Shown here: one piece after another, positions 16,546 through 25,264 of the stretch | How the letters are laid out: every line of letters begins with the position of its first letter | Position numbering within the stretch: the first letter of the stretch is position 1 | Source of the DNA: Sphaerochaeta pleomorpha str. Grapes | GTDB taxonomy: Bacteria; Spirochaetota; Spirochaetia; Sphaerochaetales; Sphaerochaetaceae | NCBI RefSeq assembly: GCF_000236685.1 | Contig: NC_016633.1 | Location: forward strand, 3,477,815 to 3,541,814 | Direction of reading: 5' to 3' | DNA: 64,000 nt | The notes under the pieces: model-generated | The model's database searches: none | Seen by the model: the letters and a program-made list of their open reading frames with translations, nothing else | Told to the model about the DNA's origin: nothing | Translations under genes and position numbers: made by a program

Positions 16546-17994
16546 ATGAAATTGATAGTCACATTTGATTTTGGAACTACTGCGGTGAAATGTGTTGTTT
16601 TGGATGAGAACCAATCTGTAGTTTTTTCTGCAAAACAGCAAATACATACTTTTCACGATGGCTTGTTTCATGAACAGGACCCTGATGAATGGTATAGGGC
16701 TTTTTGCGAACTAGCAAAATCGTTCTTCGAAACGGGATTTTTGCCGTCGGATATCCTGGGCCTGGTCTTTTCCGGTCAAATGCAGGATCTAATCTTTGTT
16801 GACAACGGTGGTAAGAGCTTGAGGAGAGCGATTCTCTATACTGATCAAAGGGGGGATGCCTATGTAGACCAGATTGCCCCTTCGCTTCAGAGTGTCACTT
16901 CGGTTGCCATGAACGGAAGTATCCCCTTGGCTAAAATGTTCTGGATGAAAGAAAACCAGAGTCTCCTTCTAAAAGGGACCCATAAAATTCTTTTCTCCTC
17001 AAAGGACTACATTATTACAAAACTTACGGGTGCTTTTTGTTCCGATGTAACGAGCCTTGCTACTACAGGGATGATGGATATACTACGTAAGACCTATATC
17101 AGGGAATTCTCGGATTTCGGGTTCAATCCAGATCTGCTCCCCAGGATATGTTACTCAGATGAAATAGTAGGGCACGTTACAGAAAGGGCACAAATCGAAT
17201 CAGGATTTCTATCAGGTACCGATGTATATGCTGGTTCCGGGGATGCAGGGGCGACTACCTTGGCCAGTGGAATTCTCGAAGCCGGGGAAATAAATATCAA
17301 CCTGGGAACCAGTGGTTGGGTTGCAAGTATCTCGGATGGGGTACGTACTGATGCTTTTAACCTTGTTGCCATCAACAGAGGCAAATATATCAATGTCATA
17401 CCCGTTCTCAATGCAGGAAATGTGCATACTTGGGTTTCCGATTTCCTATTTCCAGGCAATCTTGAAAAATATGATATGGTGACCAGCCTGTTGGAAGAAA
17501 GCAGTGCTGGGGCCCATGGCCTTTTATTTCTTCCCTACCTGGTAGGGGAAAGGTTCCCTGTTTCCGATAACAAAATCAGGGGTTGTTTTATAGGGGCTTC
17601 CCCTGATACCGATAGGAGGGATTTTGCCCGAAGTGCTTTGGAAGGCGTTGCTTTTTCCATGAAACAAAGCCTTGAGGCATTAAAAATAACCCCCCGTAAA
17701 GTCTCGATGATTGGTGGGGGAGCTCAGGAATGCATCTGGAATCAGATTTTCTGTGAAATACTGGGTACAGAAGTCATTGCCTATGAGAAATCGGAATATC
17801 TTCCGAGTATGGCGATAGCCTCGTCAGTATTGCTCCATCTCGAGAAGATTTCTTCCTATAGTGAATTTGTTTTCGAAATGATTGATAAGACTCCCCATAC
17901 TACCTTTGTTCCCAATCTGGACAATGTAGCATTCTATGCAAAAAGATATGAAACATTCAAAAAGATATATCCTACAGTCAAGGGACTTTTTTGA
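16546..17994 (+). CDS. FGGY-family carbohydrate kinase (xylulokinase/LsrK-like)
   Basis: Phosphorylates the imported sugar with ATP. 482 residues, usual FGGY length. N-terminal phosphate loop TFDFGTTAVKCVVLD, sugar-site segment VFSGQMQDLIFVD, catalytic-base region LYTDQRGD near residue 105, and the second-domain ATP site GSGDAGATTLASG with INLGTSGW around 250. The C-terminal MIGGGAQECIWNQIFCEIL is the family's adenosine-contact motif. Last gene of the operon; a non-coding 150 bases with no clear terminator follow before uppP. The precise substrate (xylulose, ribulose or another) cannot be told by eye. Confidence 0.9.
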   Translation: MKLIVTFDFGTTAVKCVVLDENQSVVFSAKQQIHTFHDGLFHEQDPDEWYRAFCELAKSFFETGFLPSDILGLVFSGQMQDLIFVDNGGKSLRRAILYTDQRGDAYVDQIAPSLQSVTSVAMNGSIPLAKMFWMKENQSLLLKGTHKILFSSKDYIITKLTGAFCSDVTSLATTGMMDILRKTYIREFSDFGFNPDLLPRICYSDEIVGHVTERAQIESGFLSGTDVYAGSGDAGATTLASGILEAGEININLGTSGWVASISDGVRTDAFNLVAINRGKYINVIPVLNAGNVHTWVSDFLFPGNLEKYDMVTSLLEESSAGAHGLLFLPYLVGERFPVSDNKIRGCFIGASPDTDRRDFARSALEGVAFSMKQSLEALKITPRKVSMIGGGAQECIWNQIFCEILGTEVIAYEKSEYLPSMAIASSVLLHLEKISSYSEFVFEMIDKTPHTTFVPNLDNVAFYAKRYETFKKIYPTVKGLF

Positions 17995-18095
17995 GACTGT
18001 CTTATTGGTTTCCATACAAAAGGAAGAATGTAGGGTGAGTTATTCCTGCAAAAGGTTTCTGTGCTGATCCTTTTTCTCGGTATAGGTATTTTACC

Positions 18096-18124
18096 TTGTA
18101 TTGCATTTCCATTTGATTTAGACT
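18096..18124 (+). promoter_or_regulatory. candidate promoter of uppP
   Basis: TTGTAT (18096-18101), 17 nt, TAGACT (18119-18124). Moderate match, 25 bases before the uppP start. Confidence 0.35.
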
Positions 18125-18127
18125 GAA

Positions 18128-18141
18128 TCCCAATATTGGGA
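18128..18141. promoter_or_regulatory. 14-bp palindrome over the uppP ribosome-binding region
   Basis: TCCCAATATTGGGA is perfectly palindromic; its right arm contributes the GGGAGGG that serves as ribosome-binding site. It may be a protein operator at the transcription start or a small RNA stem that masks the site. Confidence 0.4.
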
Positions 18142-18148
18142 GGGTGAA

Positions 18149-18973
18149 ATGATGGAACTTTTGAAGGCTTTGTTGCTTGGAATCGTACAGGGTATTACCG
18201 AATGGCTTCCTATTAGTTCAACAGGGCACTTGCTCTTGCTTGACGAACTTATCCAATTGCAGATTAGCCCTGCCTGCAAGGAACTGTTTATGGTTATTAT
18301 TCAGCTTGCTTCAATCCTTGCTGTCATCATCCTGTATTTCTCTACCCTCAACCCATTTTCTACAAAGAAAGGGCAACTGGAAAAGAAACAGACCTGGAAT
18401 CTTTGGGGTAAAGTGTTGGTAGCAACCCTACCTGCCGGAGTCGCAGGGGTGCTGCTCAATGATTTTATGGATACCTACCTGTATATCTGGCCGGTAATCG
18501 TAGTGGCCCTTGCTTCCTATGGTCTTGTCTATATTCTTCTGGAAAAGAAGGGAAGGGGAACAAGAAAACCTAGAATTACCACCCTTTCTGAAATCTCCTA
18601 TGCCGATGCTGCGAAGATGGGAGCTTTTCAGATGCTCGCCTTGGTGCCTGGGACCAGCCGTTCGGGTTCTACCATCCTCGGGGGGATTATTATCGGGATA
18701 GATAGGCCTATAGCCGCACAGTTTTCGTTTTTCATGGCCATACCGATCATGGCAGGAGCCTCCCTGCTGAAACTGTTGAAAATCGGGTTTTCCTTTACAA
18801 ACAGCGAGTACCTGATTCTTGCCGTTGGGTTTATTACTTCCTTTGTCGTCTCACTGTTCTGTATCAAGGCTCTGGTTGCCTATGTAAGGAAACATGACTT
18901 CTCAATCTTCGGCTTCTACCGGATTGCCCTCGCTCTGGTCGTCACCATATTTTTCTTGACCACGGGGCGATAG
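18149..18973 (+). CDS. uppP: undecaprenyl-diphosphatase (BacA family)
   Basis: Integral membrane enzyme that recycles undecaprenyl diphosphate, the lipid carrier of cell-wall synthesis. 274 residues, normal length; diagnostic motifs QGITEWLPISSTGHLLL at residue 13-29 (catalytic Glu and Ser region) and LVPGTSRSGSTI near 168. About eight transmembrane segments. Two adjacent ATGs (18149 and 18152) follow GGGAGGGTGAA; the first is reported. Stop is one base from the MFS start, so both share a transcript. Gives bacitracin tolerance when abundant in other bacteria. Confidence 0.96.
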   Translation: MMELLKALLLGIVQGITEWLPISSTGHLLLLDELIQLQISPACKELFMVIIQLASILAVIILYFSTLNPFSTKKGQLEKKQTWNLWGKVLVATLPAGVAGVLLNDFMDTYLYIWPVIVVALASYGLVYILLEKKGRGTRKPRITTLSEISYADAAKMGAFQMLALVPGTSRSGSTILGGIIIGIDRPIAAQFSFFMAIPIMAGASLLKLLKIGFSFTNSEYLILAVGFITSFVVSLFCIKALVAYVRKHDFSIFGFYRIALALVVTIFFLTTGR

Positions 18974-18974
18974 C

Positions 18975-20126
18975 ATGGCCCTCCTGGTAATTATCTACCT
19001 ATCGTTTATTTCTCTGGGGTTGCCTGACGGGGTACTTGGAAGCGCTTGGCCCGTGATGCATGTACAATTGAACCTTCCCCTCTGGTCAGCCGGGGTCATC
19101 GCTTTGGTAACCAGCGGAGGGACGGTAGTCTCCGCCTTATCCAGTGCAAAGGTAATACGGCGCTATGGAACCGGAAAAGTCACAGCAGTCAGTGTCCTGA
19201 TGACCGCAGTTTCGTTACTTGGGTACTCTTTTGCCCCTAATCTTTTGACGCTTCTTTTGCTTGCTGTCCCTTTGGGGCTTGGAGCCGGATCGGTTGACTC
19301 TGCATTGAATAACTATGTAGCTTTGCATTACAAAGCCCGCCATATGAGCTGGTTACACAGTTTCTGGGGATTGGGGGCAAGCGGTGGCCCTGCGATTATC
19401 TCGCTGGTGTTTACGCTTGGCTATGGCTATAGGCAAGGGTACCGTGCAATAAGTGTAGCCCAGTTTGTCTTGGTTGCTCTTTTATTCCTCTCACTTCCCT
19501 TCTGGCAGGGGAAAAAAAGCGAGAATCAAGGGAAGGAAGCGAAAGCGAGTGTGAACCCACTTTCCCTACAGGGCGTGCCGTTTGCGTTGCTGACCTTCTT
19601 CTTCTATTGTGCGATGGAATCTTCGACAGGCCTTTGGGCAAGTACCTATCTGGTACAGGTCAAGGGAATCGGGGTGGAACAAGCCGCACTGTGGGGATCA
19701 TTATTCTTTTTGGGCATTACCGTAGGCCGCATGGCCAGTGGCTTTATCACCTTCCGTGTTTCCAATAACACTATGATCCTTGGTGGCCTTACCGTTTGTT
19801 TTGTGGCCTTACTGCTGTTTTTCTCTCCCTTTGTACATCTTTCAGGTATTGCCTTGGTCACCTTTGGCCTTGGCTGTGCACCTATCTTTCCCTGTATGAT
19901 CCATGAAACCCCCAGACGATTCGGAGCAGAAAACTCTCAAGCCGTTATCGGCCTCCAGATGGCCTCTGCCTATGTGGGTAGCATGATTATGCCACCGCTT
20001 TTCGGTTTGATGGCTTCAACTCTCGGGTTGGAATGGATGCCACTTGTACAACTGGTTTTCACCCTGGCTATGGTCTTGTGTGTTACAAAGCTCATCCGTA
20101 TCGCAAAGCAAAAGGCAAAGCGTTAA
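18975..20126 (+). CDS. MFS transporter (FucP-like layout)
   Basis: Twelve-helix major facilitator carrier of 383 residues. N-terminal FISLGLPDGVLGSAWPVM and the segment SWLHSFWGLGASGGPAI resemble the sugar-type MFS group that includes fucose permease-like proteins and bacterial relatives of unclear substrate. A conserved-type loop 2-3 motif appears as SAKVIRRYGTGKV. No signal peptide. Its 3' end overlaps the convergent lipoprotein gene by 4 bases, with no terminator between them, so antisense read-through is possible. Substrate unknown. Confidence 0.8.
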   Translation: MALLVIIYLSFISLGLPDGVLGSAWPVMHVQLNLPLWSAGVIALVTSGGTVVSALSSAKVIRRYGTGKVTAVSVLMTAVSLLGYSFAPNLLTLLLLAVPLGLGAGSVDSALNNYVALHYKARHMSWLHSFWGLGASGGPAIISLVFTLGYGYRQGYRAISVAQFVLVALLFLSLPFWQGKKSENQGKEAKASVNPLSLQGVPFALLTFFFYCAMESSTGLWASTYLVQVKGIGVEQAALWGSLFFLGITVGRMASGFITFRVSNNTMILGGLTVCFVALLLFFSPFVHLSGIALVTFGLGCAPIFPCMIHETPRRFGAENSQAVIGLQMASAYVGSMIMPPLFGLMASTLGLEWMPLVQLVFTLAMVLCVTKLIRIAKQKAKR

Positions 20127-23050
20127 GGCTCTGGATTTGCCGGTAGGACATCATCAGGCCAAGGGGTAACCAAATCTGTCTTTGACGATGCATTAAAGGG
20201 ATTGGTAAGCGTATTGCCTGAAATTGCATTTGAATCCTTGACCTTTGGGGAAGGTATAAAACCCGAATATGCAACCGTGGTAATATAAACCCCTCCTCCG
20301 TTTGTCTTTGCCTGGTTGCCGCTGATAGTATTTTGAGCAAAGCTCTCACCAAGGGCATGGATATATAGCCCACCTCCGATTGAAGCAGAATTGTTTGCTG
20401 TAATTGTATTGCCTGTGAAAATTCCATCAGGGAACAACTGGGAAATGTAGACTCCGCCCCCATAGCCAAATTGTCCGGCATTGGAATTGTTTGTAATACG
20501 GTTGTCAAGTACCGATCCTTTCAAATGGAAAATATACAGGCCTCCTCCGTCGGACGAGGAATGCAGTATAGCGTTTCCCGTAAAGGTATTTTTTTGTATG
20601 CTTCCGCTTGGTTCAAGGTATTCTACCTGCAACCCTGCACCGTCTTCGCTATTAGTAGCTGAAATGGTATTGGCAGAAAACAAATTGTCCTGGACCAAGC
20701 CCTTTACAGTCTGGACTTGCATCCCCCCTTCGCTATTGCTTTGTATGGTATTGAGGGAAAATACGCTTTCTGATGCCAATTCGCCCGCATAGACACCCAG
20801 CGTATTGCCAGAAATAGTATTCTCGGTAACCAGGCCTTCCAGCAGATACATGGACAAACCTGTTCCGTTAGTATTGGAAATGGTATTTCCCTTGATGATT
20901 GCCCCTGCCATCGGGTACCCGATTGAAACAGAGGAAAAATTGTCGGTAACCAGATTGTCTTGGAAAACCCCGTCGAATTTGTCGAGATCGACACTGCTTG
21001 ACTCCAGGTTTCTGAAAATGTTGTTCTGTATGAATCCGGTGACAGGAACCTCATTAGGGTAAAAATCAAAACCTAGTCCATACCCGTCTTCAATGATACA
21101 GTCTTTGATTTCTACGTAGAATTCCTCCATGGAGGAATAATCCTTGTTGCTTGTCACATTCCATATTCCGCTGTTATTGGTCGATGCCACCGTCTTGATT
21201 GTGAAACCCTCCAGATGGGTATCCTCATTGAGGTAAACCCTCCCGTCTATGATGGTAGACTCTCTACCGGCTCCTATGAGCGAAGTGCCTATAGGAATAG
21301 TGATCGTCCCGACATAGGTGCCGCTTGGTACGTGTATGGTTGCCTTTTCTCCATAGTAGTCGATGATGTCCTGTAAGGTCTCGGTGACATCGATTCTGGT
21401 AGTAGCCGTTGCCCAGTATCCCCTGATATCCTCGACCCTGACGCCGACCTCAAAATAATCGTCATCTGCGGTGAACTCATGGGTAACCGAGGAAGATGCA
21501 GTAGTTAGGTCTGACCCATCATCGAAATCCCAGATAAATTCCATCGATCCCGGGACAAAGGCGTTGTTTGGTTTTGCACTGAACGTCACAGAGAAGGGTA
21601 CTAGCCCTGTATTGGGAGAGGCAGTGAGGGTGACGGAGAAGTCATCGTTTACAGGGTCGTCGACAACCGTGACGTCATCGAGAAAATCGGGAAGCCCGCT
21701 GTCAGAGTCTACCTGTTCCTTTTTTGTCTGTGCAGTGTTGACAGTGGGGTCCCAATCCTCGGCAAAGGCATCGAAAGCATTGCTCATGGCCTCCACTTGG
21801 CTATACAGGCCTGACACTTCGTCATAGAGGTCTTCCCAGAGTTGTTCATCCCCCCAGTCAAAATCTGGGTAGGCCCAGCTGTCGAATTCGACATCGGGAA
21901 GATTGTAGTCCCCCGAGGGGAGGATAGCCTTGGCAGACTCACTGGAAGCTATGTTGATTTCGCTAGGGGTAGTTTCGAGTATTGGTGTCTTGGATACCTT
22001 CACTCCGCCTTCCTGTACTGTGAAGAACGTAGTGGTGATGTCATTGCCTGCCCCTATGATGGCAACGGCTTTCTCACCGGATGAAGAACCGGTGAATCCT
22101 GTTTTTCCTCCAAGTACTATTGACAGGTACCCATTCACTGTCGTGGCAGTCTTGAAAGCCGGGGGAATATTTTTCTCATCGACTGCCATATTTACGACGT
22201 TTCCGGTGAATGTCATCACCGCACTGGCATTCTCGACGACGGTGACTGCTGTCTTTGCCTTTGCAACCCATCCGATGGCAGAGGCTGCCGTGGCTGTTGC
22301 CCCGCCTTTTACGATGGCGGTAACCGGGTTGACCAGAGCCAAGGTAGAATTGACCGTGTTTGCCGTATCTCGTACTGTCTCGATATATTTGATTTCCTTG
22401 CCGTATTCAACCTCATCGACAATATCGACATTGAGTGCAATATGGTCGTTGGTCTGGTGGAGCAGGAAAAAGAGTTTCGACATGCCCACCCCGGTACGTC
22501 TCGAAATGTCTTGCAAGGAATACTTTGTGCCATATTCAGGGTCGAGCATCATTTCGATGAGCCGACGGGCGTGCCAGGTATCCTCACCCTTTGCCTGAAG
22601 GGTCTTTGCCTCTTTTTGATAGTCTGCATAGGTCTCTGTCAGCCGGAAAGCTTCCAAAGCCGGTTCAAACGTATTCTTTGCATACGATTCCATCTCACGG
22701 CAGAGGTCGAGCAGGGCGTCCGTCTCCTCTATTGCTGCATCGAGGCGGCTGGTAAGCAGAGCCCTATCGGTGACCGAAAGGTCGGCTAAGAATACTGAAT
22801 TGGAAAGCGCTACCACACGGTTGTAAGATTCGACATAGGCAAATAGGTAATCATTCACACGCTGGTCATACAGTCTGATAAACGCTTCCATATCAGATGA
22901 AACCGGTAGGAACGTGAGCAGGTCTGATCCCGCAGTATCTTCTATTGCCCCAGGCGGTTCACTCGGGCAAGATACCAGTAGCAAAGACAAAAGGGAAATC
23001 AAGGCCAAAAACAAACAGGGAAGGGATGGTCCTTGGGGTTTCAACCTCAT
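20123..23050 (-). CDS. large lipoprotein with PKD domain and right-handed beta-helix repeats
   Basis: 975-residue surface protein. The signal peptide ends in a spirochaete-like lipobox (LLSLLLVSC, cysteine near residue 28). Residues about 30-270 look helical and include a stretch of alanine/threonine/valine (NTVNSTLALVNPVTAIV); 475-560 is a PKD domain (FIWDFDDGSDL, then VRVEDIRGYW); from about 570 to the end are parallel beta-helix turns of the NTISGN / NTIQSN type, with repeated GGGLYI/GGGVYI steps, as in NosD-like or DUF1565 proteins. GGAGG precedes the start. Probable role: carbohydrate or host/mat surface binding, or a scaffold; no catalytic residues recognised. Confidence 0.75.
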   Translation of the reverse strand: MRLKPQGPSLPCLFLALISLLSLLLVSCPSEPPGAIEDTAGSDLLTFLPVSSDMEAFIRLYDQRVNDYLFAYVESYNRVVALSNSVFLADLSVTDRALLTSRLDAAIEETDALLDLCREMESYAKNTFEPALEAFRLTETYADYQKEAKTLQAKGEDTWHARRLIEMMLDPEYGTKYSLQDISRRTGVGMSKLFFLLHQTNDHIALNVDIVDEVEYGKEIKYIETVRDTANTVNSTLALVNPVTAIVKGGATATAASAIGWVAKAKTAVTVVENASAVMTFTGNVVNMAVDEKNIPPAFKTATTVNGYLSIVLGGKTGFTGSSSGEKAVAIIGAGNDITTTFFTVQEGGVKVSKTPILETTPSEINIASSESAKAILPSGDYNLPDVEFDSWAYPDFDWGDEQLWEDLYDEVSGLYSQVEAMSNAFDAFAEDWDPTVNTAQTKKEQVDSDSGLPDFLDDVTVVDDPVNDDFSVTLTASPNTGLVPFSVTFSAKPNNAFVPGSMEFIWDFDDGSDLTTASSSVTHEFTADDDYFEVGVRVEDIRGYWATATTRIDVTETLQDIIDYYGEKATIHVPSGTYVGTITIPIGTSLIGAGRESTIIDGRVYLNEDTHLEGFTIKTVASTNNSGIWNVTSNKDYSSMEEFYVEIKDCIIEDGYGLGFDFYPNEVPVTGFIQNNIFRNLESSSVDLDKFDGVFQDNLVTDNFSSVSIGYPMAGAIIKGNTISNTNGTGLSMYLLEGLVTENTISGNTLGVYAGELASESVFSLNTIQSNSEGGMQVQTVKGLVQDNLFSANTISATNSEDGAGLQVEYLEPSGSIQKNTFTGNAILHSSSDGGGLYIFHLKGSVLDNRITNNSNAGQFGYGGGVYISQLFPDGIFTGNTITANNSASIGGGLYIHALGESFAQNTISGNQAKTNGGGVYITTVAYSGFIPSPKVKDSNAISGNTLTNPFNASSKTDLVTPWPDDVLPANPEP

Positions 23051-23118
23051 AGCCGGCCTCCAGCTTTCTTGTTGCGATTCAGGTATTGAAGTACGATATA
23101 TCTATCTTTTATTTTTAC

Positions 23119-23138
23119 ATACTCTGAGTATATGTCAA
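23119..23138 (-). promoter_or_regulatory. candidate promoter/operator upstream of the PKD/beta-helix lipoprotein
   Basis: Minus-strand TTGACA (23133-23138) abuts the palindrome ATACTC-A-GAGTAT (23119-23131), which would occupy the promoter spacer; the -10 region is poor (AAAATA). A further inverted repeat ATACAT/ATGTAT lies at 23145-23166. Confidence 0.4.
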
Positions 23139-23166
23139 GAACTTATACATAACTAAATATATGTAT

Positions 23167-23505
23167 TTCATTGATTAGCATGCCCTGATAGGGCGAACCC
23201 GCAAGGGCAGGTTTTTTCCCACACTGGAAACTGTCCCGTTTCCAAAATGTTGGCTCCAAGCTTCAATGGCGGCCTGACTTCCTTCTGAGGAACTCCACTA
23301 CATACTATCTGATAACCTCCAAAAGAAGGTGTTGCCATTGTCTCTATCCTGTTCATAGGCAGCATCAGCCATGAAAGAAATAAGGTTTAGTGTGTTGAAT
23401 GGGCCTTTTTTGATGGTTTCGAAGGTGGGGATCATTGAACTGAAAGCATTTACCAAGGTCTTGTAATATCCAAAAATCACAATTTGTTCTGTTTGTATAC
23501 CAAGC
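23167..23505. other. non-coding or decayed stretch between lipoprotein and catalase genes
   Basis: Two overlapping minus-strand frames (23168-23365 and 23298-23480) show no recognisable family and no ribosome sites. Small hairpin GCCCT-GAT-AGGGC at 23182-23194 and an enclosing TGCCCT/AGGGCA pair followed by GGTTTTTT at 23181-23216 resemble a rightward terminator without an evident gene. Could be remains of a lost gene; I cannot identify it. Confidence 0.3.
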
Positions 23506-23539
23506 CGAAGCAGAAAACAATACGTTATTTTCTGCTTCG
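23506..23539. terminator. hairpin after the catalase gene
   Basis: CGAAGCAGAAAA and TTTTCTGCTTCG form a perfect 12-bp stem with a 10-base loop, 34 bases past the katA stop. The A/T inner end makes it weak as a classical T-run terminator but position fits. Confidence 0.6.
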
Positions 23540-23572
23540 ATATAGGATTGGTTACAACCTGTCTTGTGTTAT

Positions 23573-25081
23573 TCAGGAGGTCTCGTTCACTCGCTCTTCC
23601 TGACTGAGAAGCGACAATCGTTTCACTTCATCGAGATCTAGCGCCAGGGCCTTGGCTATGCGAGAGCCATAGTCCTTATCGGTTTTATAGAAAAGGGCAC
23701 ATTGTCTCATCTGAATCTTATGCTTGGCATTAATCAGGTGACTTGCAATATTATTGATTAGATGCTCCTTGTCCTGTTCGTTCATCACTCTCCGGTAAAG
23801 TTCTCCCGGCTGAATAAAATCGATATCTTCACTCGGACGTTCATGTCTGGCAAGGATTGCCTGTACTTCAATCTGGGGAGGAGAAAACGATGCATCTGGT
23901 TTTGGTTGCCCTTCAATAGAATTAGGCCAGTAGTTCGGTTCCTTTCCCTGGTTTCCCCCGATGCTCATTGAACCGTCACGTTGATAGGTCTTTGCCTTAT
24001 GTTTGCTCATGTTGATGGGAATCTGTTGATGGTTGGTCCCTAACCGGTAGAGATGTGCATCATGATAGGCAAACAGCCTGCCTTGTAGCAGCTTGTCAGG
24101 GGACCAGCCGATACCTCTGACCAGATTTGAAGGGGCAAATGCAACTTGCTCTGTTTCTTCAAAATAGTTTTCCGGGTTTTTGTTCAGTGTCATTTTTCCC
24201 AGGGGAATCAAAGGGTAGTCACTCTGATACCAGACTTTGGTGACATCGAAGGGGTCGAAAGGATAGTCTTTTGCCTGTTTACTCGTCATGATCTGGACAT
24301 ATACCGACCAGATAGGGTAGTCGCCCCGCTCTATGGCATCAAAGAGATCGCGGGTTGCATGGTCACTGTCTTTTGCCTTCATGGCTTCTGCCATCTGGGC
24401 ATCCATGGTTTTGTTTTTCTGGTCGGTCTTGAAATGGTATTTTACCCAGACATATTCTTTTTTACTGTTATACCACATGAAGGTATGGCTTCCGTACCCA
24501 TTCATATGCCTGAAATCGAGCGGGGTTCCCCGGTCTGAAAAAAGAATCGTGACTTGGTGCATTGACTCAGGGGTCAAGGAAAGGAAATCCCAGAACATGT
24601 CTGCATCTTTGAGATTGGTCTGGGGGTTGCGTTTCTGCGTGTGGATGAAGTCTGGGAATTTGATGGCATCGCGGATGAAAAATACCGGAGTGTTGTTGCC
24701 CACCAGATCGTAATTGCCTTCCTCGGTATAAAACCTGACGGCAAATCCCCTCGGGTCGCGCTCAGAGTCGGCACTTCCCCGTTCTCCGCCGACAGTAGAG
24801 AATCGCACAAACACTTCAGTCTGCTTTCCGATAGTGGAAAGGAAGTCGGCGCAACAATATGCACTGAGATCGTTTGTTACTTCGAAAACCCCATGAGCCC
24901 CGGCTCCTTTTGCATGTACTACCCGCTCGGGGATGCGTTCCCTGTTGAAGTGGGCAAGTTTTTCCGTAAGATGGGCATCTGCTAAGAGGGTATACCCTTC
25001 TTTCGCCCCCGTCGTGAGAGAAGCCTGGTCACTAGGAACAGGTAGGCCGCTTGCAGTGGTAAGCTTTTTGTCTTTAAACAT
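23573..25081 (-). CDS. katA: monofunctional haem catalase (small-subunit clade)
   Basis: Breaks hydrogen peroxide to water and oxygen. 502 residues, typical of small-subunit catalases. Catalytic His56 lies in RVVHAKGAGAHG, the partner Asn in VGNNTPVFFIRD (129-130), and the haem-ligand tyrosine in GRLFAYHDAHLYRLG near residue 340. No export signal. AAGGAG 10 bases before the ATG. Transcribed alone, divergent from korA, and followed by a strong hairpin. Its presence next to oxygen-sensitive korAB suits an anaerobe that meets oxygen. No PerR-type box was convincingly seen. Confidence 0.96.
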   Translation of the reverse strand: MFKDKKLTTASGLPVPSDQASLTTGAKEGYTLLADAHLTEKLAHFNRERIPERVVHAKGAGAHGVFEVTNDLSAYCCADFLSTIGKQTEVFVRFSTVGGERGSADSERDPRGFAVRFYTEEGNYDLVGNNTPVFFIRDAIKFPDFIHTQKRNPQTNLKDADMFWDFLSLTPESMHQVTILFSDRGTPLDFRHMNGYGSHTFMWYNSKKEYVWVKYHFKTDQKNKTMDAQMAEAMKAKDSDHATRDLFDAIERGDYPIWSVYVQIMTSKQAKDYPFDPFDVTKVWYQSDYPLIPLGKMTLNKNPENYFEETEQVAFAPSNLVRGIGWSPDKLLQGRLFAYHDAHLYRLGTNHQQIPINMSKHKAKTYQRDGSMSIGGNQGKEPNYWPNSIEGQPKPDASFSPPQIEVQAILARHERPSEDIDFIQPGELYRRVMNEQDKEHLINNIASHLINAKHKIQMRQCALFYKTDKDYGSRIAKALALDLDEVKRLSLLSQEERVNETS

Positions 25082-25122
25082 TCCTTTTTCTCCTTTTCAA
25101 AAAGATTACCCTTCTGCCTAAA

Positions 25123-25151
25123 AATAGAACATGAACCGTTTGATTTGTCAA
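25123..25151 (-). promoter_or_regulatory. katA promoter
   Basis: Minus strand: TTGACA (25146-25151), 17 nt, TCTATT (25123-25128), 42 bases before the start codon. Confidence 0.6.
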
Positions 25152-25215
25152 TGTTTTCACTTTGAAATGCTTTCCAAGGAAATAGTTAGCTCCTTATGAT
25201 ATCTGAACTTTCCTG

Positions 25216-25224
25216 TGCTATACT
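25216..25224 (+). promoter_or_regulatory. extended -10 promoter of korAB
   Basis: TGCTATACT is an extended -10 element (TG-N-TATACT). Transcription would begin near 25231, which rules out the in-frame start codon at 25196 and supports translation from 25265. Confidence 0.5.
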
Positions 25225-25264
25225 GAACATGGTATGTATGAAACCAAAAAAAGGAGCGATACCT

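Noticed and set aside
23168-23480. Two overlapping minus-strand frames after katA
   Set aside because: No known domains or ribosome sites; described as unassigned intergenic DNA.
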